From Ceriagrion tenellum (Eukaryota; Arthropoda; Insecta; Odonata; Coenagrionidae), in contig OY720636.1 of the NCBI GenBank assembly GCA_963169105.1, positions 76,806,123 to 76,870,122 on the forward strand: a DNA stretch of 64,000 nucleotides, written 5' to 3'. Below, one piece after another: positions 57,464 through 64,000 of this stretch (positions are counted from its first letter, which is position 1; each line of letters starts with the position of its first letter). Under the pieces are notes generated by a model. That model had not been told where the DNA came from. It worked only from the letters and a program-made list of their open reading frames with translations, and searched no databases. The position numbers and the translations under genes were made by a program.

Positions 57464-59227
57464 TATGTACTTCTGAATGAATATGGCAATAAGATGTAGC
57501 CCTGCATCAGTCAACCAATTTTATGATTGAACAAATGATGATGATGATGGGTTAATAATACATCAAATATTTTTGTTTAGATATAACAGTAATTTTCTGG
57601 CATGGTACTACAGCACAACTTGCTTACTTTAAAGTTTAATGGTATCTATGAATTTCATGAAATATGTATAACCATAAGTGCTTTTTCGTATTTGTATGAA
57701 GTTTCCTAAAGAAGTTGGCTCATTTCTTCAGTGACATAAGATAGCGGACTCATAATTTATGAATTTTGATGACTGTTTATCAACGATATTATGAGTACAT
57801 TAATCATTAGTCCTGCTCATGACAAACTTTCTGCTGGTAAGATTAATATACTTCCATACATAAAATATCATTCGATTTAAGAGAACTTCCATCGTGATAA
57901 CAGAGGAAATTATCCTTTGGATGAATTGAAGGGTAATATTGAATTAACGCCAAACTCGATGTAAGACATTCAAAGATTCTCGTTTGGAATGAATGGAAAA
58001 CAATATGTTAAGGTAAATTTACATCAATGTGGTCATACATGCAAGAAAAACGTCTGATATATGTTTATGGAATAAGGGACCTCAAATTATTGATAAGCAT
58101 CCTCATTTGAAGTTCTTTTTGGTTTCATTTAATGCTAAAAATTATGCTGCTGTGTTGGTACTTCACCAGGCAACTCACAGTGTGATGGCATCAGTAGCTG
58201 CCCCTCCTGAACATAAATCCTGGCTATGCCCATGGTAAACACTTCTTTGGTGCAATCAGAGATAGGATTAAATGATATAGGAATATAGCAGTAGTTTTTC
58301 CAATATTTATTTGCTGTAAAAATAATTTTCATTTCATCTTTCTTACCCTATTTTGCCATGTAGAGTAAACTTAGGAATCAATTGTAAGTAAACAGGAAAA
58401 CAGGGATTTATTTGGCATCTCAGAATTAGCCGAGAAGTTTCAAGGACAAACATGTGTGCATACATTGCACTATGTGATTTGTTGCAGCTAAAATGCCATT
58501 GATTGCCACCCAGACTAAATGGCCATGACCATTACGGACAAGTTAGGCCACTCAAGGTTATTCTAGTGCTCAGCAGCCATTTTCATCTACACATCTACTT
58601 TATGAAGAATCTTTTACTACATCTATTTTATGAAGAATCCTCCCACACAGAAACAGGAAAACTTTTATAGAAAAGAACAGAAAAATATCTTCAAACTCGA
58701 TTCCAGCTTGCACTCATAAACAACTTCTTACCTGTTACTTCAATATTATGCCTCCTAAAACTGTCTTAAGAGTCTTAAGTAAGGATTTTAAATATGTAGC
58801 AAATTTTTGGGGGAAAAGAGGAAAGTCTTTTTTTGTAGCAAGTCTCAGTTTCCAATTCAATAATTCAAAACATATTTTAATCATGCTATATGCAGTGAAG
58901 GCTAGCCAAAACCTGTACAATGCCACAATAATTAATCAGATGTGAACTTGGCAAAAAAGTTAAGAGTATATTCTTCATGGTAGGAGTAAGGGAAATGTGA
59001 GACAATGCACACCAGTTATGCAGGTTTCATGATGTTAGTTATAACAGCTCCCAATCCAAGTCAGAGTGATGACCAGCAATGACAGAGGTAATGTTATTTT
59101 CACTAAAATTTTAATGTCACAAATTTTTACATGAATTGAATAAAATAGCAAAGCAAAAATTGCATAAAAATCATGGTATTTGATATCAATTATCAAAACT
59201 AGGTTATGCATGGATCCCTTGGGGACA
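57464..59227. other. 3' flank of gene D, no gene recognised
   Basis: AT-rich with short frames on both strands, none with identifiable domains. Part may be 3' UTR of gene D, which reads toward it. Confidence 0.35.
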
Positions 59228-60557
59228 TTAAAATATGTTGCAACTCCATGACCTACTTCTCTCTCTCTGAAGCTCTTCCAAAAGGCTCCTCTCCCTCTTC
59301 TCCAGATCCTGCTTCCAAATTTCTAGTCTCTCAGACTCATCAATTATTCTTAGTTCGTTTGCTCTCATGATCCTGTCCAATTCCCTCTTTGCTTGCTCAA
59401 TTTCCTCAGCACACTGTTGATTGCAGTTAGCCACCTCCTGCCTCGCCTTCTCCCGCTCCTCAGATAGCAATCTCCGAGACCTTTCCTCCCTCTCATTGGC
59501 CTCCTTTGCCAGTGAATCCTTGAGCTTCCTATCCATCTCCACCACCCTCTGCAACTCCTCCCTCTCATCCTTCCACTGCTTATCCCTTCGAGCCCTCTCT
59601 GCTTCCCAGGTGTCCCTCTCCAACTGAAAATTCCAATTCAACTCGTCCCTCATTGCATGTGCCTTTGACTTCTCCCCCTCCAACCTCTCCGTCCACTTCC
59701 TCTCCATCTCCTCCTCCACTGCTCTCCTCACCTCTTCCTCCACGTTCATCCTCTCCTTCCTGACACTCTCCTTGACTTCCTGTTTCCCCTTGTGCTCCAG
59801 CTCCTTCTTGTACCTCTCAAACTGTTCCTTGGCCTTTTCCAGCTCCGATCTTTCTCGATCAAGATCCTCTTTTGCTCGTGCCAACCTTGCAGATTCCTCT
59901 TTGAGGCTCCTCTCCCGTCTATCCTGTTCTTCCATCTGCTGAAGTTGCTCCACCCTTTTTCTCTGCTCTTTCATGCTCGTCTCCCTCTGACTCTCCTCTA
60001 TCCTCTCCGTCCACTCCCTCTCCTTCCTCTGGAGCTCTCCCTCTTTCCTCTTCACCTCATCTTCCTTACTCTTCATCTCCTGTTCCCGCCTCTTCAACTT
60101 CTCCTCCATCCCCTCTGCCTCATCCTTCAGCTCCTCTTCCCTCCTTTTCAGCTCTCTCTCTCTCCGGTCCAGCTCTTCTCCCTTCCTCTTCATCTCCTCA
60201 TCCTTTCGTTTCATCTCCTCCATCTTGATCGCCATCTCTGTTCTCTTCCTGTGTTCCTCTTCCATCCGTTCTCTCTCCCTCTCTGCCCTTTCCTCCGCCT
60301 GCTTCATCTCTTCTTCCTCGTGTCTCTTCCGTCTCTCATGCCTCTCAGCCTCAACTTTCTCCACCCTCTTCCTCTCCTCCTCTTCCATCTCCCTCATTGT
60401 CCTCTCCCTTACCTCTCTCTCCTGCCTCCTTGCCTCCCGATTCATCTGCAGCTGTTGAAATTGTCTAGCAGCCTCTTCTGGGTTGTCAGAATGCAGGTGG
60501 AAAACCAACTGCCTTCCACCAGCAGGGTCTTGTTCATGCATTCTTCTTGGATCATCT
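59228..60557 (-). CDS. Gene D: charged coiled-coil protein with CaaX end, last exon
   Basis: Read on the minus strand, the exon starts after tggaatgtttcag in phase 2 and encodes 442 aa to TAA (59230-59228). The head is DDPRRMHEQDPAGGRQ then LVFHLHSDNPEEAARQFQQL, the best conserved copy of the family signature, followed by MNREARRQERE and the charged coiled coil. EMERKWTERLEGEK aligns with the Trp module of A-C but lacks the WW pair. Further on, its Trp residues (NWNFQLERDTWEAERARR) align with the (K/E)WE-ER part of the others. The C-terminus is RERSRSWSCNIF; CNIF is a CaaX-type box whose Phe favours geranylgeranylation. The upstream exon was not found in the remaining 3.4 kb. D has no internal near-identical repeats and may be closest to the ancestral form. 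Confidence 0.84.
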
Positions 60558-61756
60558 CTGAAACATTCCAAGAGGAAAACAGTCTCAGGACTGTCTTTGT
60601 ATGATCGATCCAAACAATAGAAACAAAAGAGGCAATCGTTAGATAGCGATATCGATAAGTCTTAATCAATACCAAACCCTGATTACTGACAGAGGTTTCG
60701 GTGAATAATCATCATTTGGAGATGCTTGAAATTGTAAATAAATGCAATGTGTGTTTATTACATAACCATGTATTCAAAGGCCATCATCCTCATATATTCA
60801 TTACCCATCTGACCCTAAGTCGCAAATGAGTCAATTACTCCCATGATCAATGATATCTGTCCATCAATTTTCTCACCCACTGCTTCGATTTAATTTTGCA
60901 TAAAATGTCATGTCAGTTTCATACGTTTTCAATGTTATTTTTGTAAAATTGAAAATGATGGTTATCTGCTGAAACAATGGTCATTAAACAAAAAAAGTTT
61001 GTGGTAAAATAAATACTAATAAGGAGTATTTCCTTCACTTTTACCATTCCAACAACATTTGATCAATCAAATTATTAAAACTGTCCTGTCCATGTTTTTG
61101 AAGGTTTGTTCTTTTGGAATTACCCACATAAGGTTGGCCAATGACCCCCAAAATATTCTATGAAAAAATGCAGAAAATTTGGGAGCATATGTACTGAGAG
61201 ATCTCTGTTAAGGTATTTTGGCTAAGGCGAGTGACATTCATATCACTTTTATAAGCATCATAGTAAACATAAACCAACATGAGGGGCTAAACAATGCTAT
61301 TCTAGGATGAAACAAGAAGTTGCAAAACCAATTGAAAGAATGGTCATGGATTAACATATTTGGCCAAATCATGGAAATCCTCTCCCATAAAATAAAAAAA
61401 TCAAATTCTATGAACCCTTCTTAGGCTCTAGCTTGGGTAAGGAACTCCATTGTCACTTTGAAATTTCACTGTAAAACTCACCCATCACTCCAGGGCTTCT
61501 AGGGCAGTGAAGAAAATTGCTCACTTTGTACATACTCAAGGAGTGGATGAAAAGGGCCAAGATCACTCGTCATTTTTTTTACATTTGTCTCCCCTGCACT
61601 ATGTATCATAGTTGTTGAGCTTTAAAGCCTCATTCTTATCTAATGTCAACATTTTGATGATTCCAAGTATTAAATATGTGACTACTTCTTCTTAGCTTTA
61701 ATCCCAATTATTTGGGGTCAGCTTTTTCGATTTTCAACCTCCAGTGTGCTCTAATA
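60558..61756. other. Upstream intron of gene D, nothing recognised
   Basis: I searched the minus strand for a cag|gATG exon with a phase-2 donor like those of B and C and found none. Confidence 0.35.
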
Positions 61757-61935
61757 AGTATTTAAATATGACTGAGGAATCATAATTTATATGTAGTCCC
61801 ATAGTAACTGTTAAAAATAACAGCATAACTATTAATAGTGAATAAGTATTAAATACGTGACTGAGGAATCATAATTTATATATAGTTCCATAATAACTGT
61901 TAAAAATAACAGCATAACTATTAATAGTTATGATG
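61757..61935 (+). repeat. 89-bp tandem duplication
   Basis: gactgaggaatcataattta starts at about 61770 and again at about 61859; both are followed by aactgttaaaaataacagca. The units differ at only a few positions. Confidence 0.85.
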
Positions 61936-62549
61936 ATACATTTTTATAACCACTACTTATTGTCCTTGAGAATTGTTAAAATAACAATTATTGTTGAAAT
62001 TGTTTAAAAAACAGTGACCAAGACACATTTTTGTGCCACTATTTATTGTCCTCAAGCATTTTTTTCTTAGACTGTTCGCTATGCTTCAGTGTTCTACTTG
62101 TGTATTGCCCTCAGGGCTTTTGACTGGGGAGGAGTCCATAGGTTCACGACCCAGTCCCTACTCGAATACTTGCTCTGTAAATTTTGGAATTTATTTTAGT
62201 AAGGGACACTAATGGATAAAATTATACATTTTTAAACTTATAATGTTGATTTAATCTACTCTTTTTTCTAAATAGGTTTTTCAATTAATGTGTTTGTATT
62301 TTTCAAACATATGAACTATCGATATTTTGGAGTAGAAATTTTCCCTACAGAAATTGATAAAAGAGGCTGTTACCCTGGCCATTATATCTTTGCTGCCTGC
62401 AGGTGTTATTTTGTAGTTTTTTTGTTTTTGTTTTTGTTACAGAGGCATTCCACCTCAGTGAATAAAATCATATGTCAACAACAGATCTCAGGTAGTAGCA
62501 TTAACCATTGATGGCATCAGACATGCATCTTTTCCTCATAAGTAATTAA
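61936..62549. other. No gene recognised
   Basis: AT-rich, no supported exon. Confidence 0.3.
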
Positions 62550-63440
62550 GTCCTCAGGGATCTACCCTGGGTCTGCTTCTATTCCTGTTACATATAAGTG
62601 ATTTACCGCTGGCCTTATCTGGGATTGATAATATTACCCCTATTTTATATGCTGATGACACTACAGTTATAGTATCATCCACTTCCCGTAAATCTTTATC
62701 TGACAAAGCTTAGTTAGTTACCAATAAAATTAGCTAATGGTCTCAAGATAATTTTCTTATTGTTAACCCTAATAAAAGTAATTTGATACACTTTTTAACC
62801 AGTGGTCAGCCATCTGAAAGCATGCTAATAAAAATGGAACAAAAATCAATTGAACAAGTTAACACCTGCAAGTTCTTGGGATTATTTCTTAATTACAAAA
62901 TGTCTTGGGCAGAGCATATCAATTTCCTTAGTAGCAAGCTAAGTTCAAGCTGCTACATCCTTAGACAGCTTAGTCAAACAGTAACACGAGAAACTTTACT
63001 AAGTTTATATTTTGGTGATTTTTACTCACATGTTTTATACAGTATTATCTACCCACTTGTCTTTTTTAAAAATATTCAGACTTCAGAAACAAGCTGTCAG
63101 AATCTTTGCCCAGAAGGGTAATAGATCCCCCAGTAAACCAATTTTTAAGGACTTGAATCTTCTTCCTGTACCATGTATATATTTATTTCTAACTATCATG
63201 TATGTAAAGAATAACATTGTTAATTTTGATGTGAACAGTGTATTCCACCAACACCACACAAGGACAAAAATGACATCCATTTCAATTATGTACGAACAAG
63301 AGCTGCTAAAATGGGACCCAAAGAAATGGGCATAAAATTGTTCAATAAATTACCACTGTGTGTAAAATAAATAAAAAGCATCAATGCTTTTAAATCAGAA
63401 CTGAAAAAGATCAAAATAATTTGTTATATTCCATTGAGGA
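62550..63440 (+). pseudogene. Non-LTR retrotransposon RT C-terminal relic
   Basis: In broken frames: PQGSTLGLLLFLLHISDLPL, then LYADDTTVIVSSTSRKSL with the catalytic YADD, a stop, VNPNKSN, EQVNTCKFLGLFLNYKMSW, and HQHHTRTKMTSI. This order is typical of CR1/jockey-like RTs. In-frame stops and a frameshift near 63080 inactivate it. The 5' half and endonuclease are missing. Confidence 0.82.
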
Positions 63441-63481
63441 ATACCTCAATGACACTGTCTGCTAAAACATTTAATCATGCA

Positions 63482-63952
63482 TAATGTTTATACAGAAAGG
63501 TAGAAAGAAAGTGGATAGGAACACGTAAAATTTACAAAGACAATGGTGGTGTGAAGATGAAATGATGGCCGATTCCAAGCAGAAAAAATTCGACTGGACC
63601 GGGAATCGAACCACGGACCTTTGGATTTCGCGTCCAATGCTCAGACCACCAAGCTACCCAGTCTACTAAGAAACTGATGGAATCGGCGGGGGGTTTATAT
63701 GAACAAACACTCCCCAGGGCATGACCCACGAGAGCGGCCAATAGATGGCGCGCGGGCTGCTTATCACCCACCGGCAGAGAAGGAATGACATACACAGAAG
63801 GCGAAATGAAAGAATAACTCAAGCACACAGACAGTGGTGAAAGATATAGAACAGGCGTTTCGGGGTACGCTAACCCAAGTAGGAAATGACCCGTTCAGGG
63901 CATACAATCGTTCACTCATTCACTCAGACCGCACAGCGGCAAATATACTCAT
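63482..63952 (-). repeat. tRNA-Ser-derived repeat unit, tandemly arranged
   Basis: On the minus strand a tRNA-like head (about 63665-63590) has an A box in gggtagcttggtgg, anticodon loop CGCGAAA (anticodon CGA, Ser; T33 changed to G) and a perfect B box ggttcgattcc. It lies in the middle of a unit of about 470 bases, with about 280 bases before it and about 110 after. The end sequence tttatacagaaaggtagaaa (63488) recurs at 63958 at the window edge, so a second unit follows head to tail. Confidence 0.78.
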
Positions 63953-64000
63953 ATAAATGTTTATACAGAAAGGTAGAAAGAAAGTGGATAGGAACACGTA

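Noticed and set aside
63590..63665. Possible functional tRNA-Ser (CGA) on the minus strand
   Set aside because: The Ser-type variable arm is absent, T33 is G, and the sequence recurs at 4318 as part of a dispersed repeat.
1..64000. CRISPR arrays, bacterial operons, rRNA genes
   Set aside because: There are no regularly spaced identical short repeats, no Shine-Dalgarno-spaced gene runs and no rRNA-like conserved segments. The DNA is eukaryotic.

Overview
The window is eukaryotic nuclear DNA, almost certainly from an arthropod and probably an insect. Genes have spliceosomal introns with GT/AG borders. Most of the sequence is AT-rich non-coding DNA packed with animal-type transposons: non-LTR retrotransposons, tRNA-derived SINEs, and Harbinger, mariner, piggyBac, hAT and P-element-like DNA transposons. 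The species cannot be named from the sequence alone.

The host-gene content is dominated by one family of extremely charged coiled-coil (trichohyalin/MAP7-like) proteins. There are four members: A (last exon 6398-8921, +), B (17079-17146 plus 21522-23814, +, broken downstream), C (44716-44786 plus 51483-53781, +) and D (59228-60557, -). In all four the long last exon starts with a phase-2 splice acceptor. A, C and D then carry a short Gly-Gly-Arg-Gln / HLHSDN-like head and a long Glu/Arg/Lys coiled coil with a Trp-containing module; B has a degenerate head. For B and C I propose matching tiny first coding exons, each 'cag|gATGGA...' with a phase-2 donor, that splice in frame to the long exon. 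C and D end in CaaX-type prenylation motifs (CTIS after a polybasic stretch; CNIF). A has lost the motif and B is truncated. The cluster looks like a lineage-specific family of possibly membrane-anchored rods. I do not recognise it as a described family.

Layout: 1-4000, a non-LTR element (ORF1 end plus intact EN-RT ORF2). 6.4-12.4 kb, gene A and its 3' flank. 17-24.6 kb, gene B, a chimera whose 3' half and flank (22.7-30.7 kb) duplicate the gene A region. 24.9-29.3 kb, an RTE-like LINE relic split by a 2.1-kb DNA transposon. 35.7-43.4 kb, two P-element-like transposons, each keeping a THAP zinc-finger first exon, with 8-bp target-site duplications (one perfect, one 7 of 8). 44.7-53.8 kb, gene C, whose large intron holds a BED/C2H2-like gene fragment on the other strand, a 26-bp terminal-repeat-only P-like remnant, LINEs and a piggyBac-type MITE. 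54-57.5 kb, SINE, MITEs and a gag/ORF1-like relic. 59.2-60.6 kb, gene D. 62.5-64 kb, another LINE relic and a tandemly arranged tRNA-Ser-derived repeat.

All gene models are read by eye. Exon pairs separated by kilobases are inferences from splice phase and paralog comparison.
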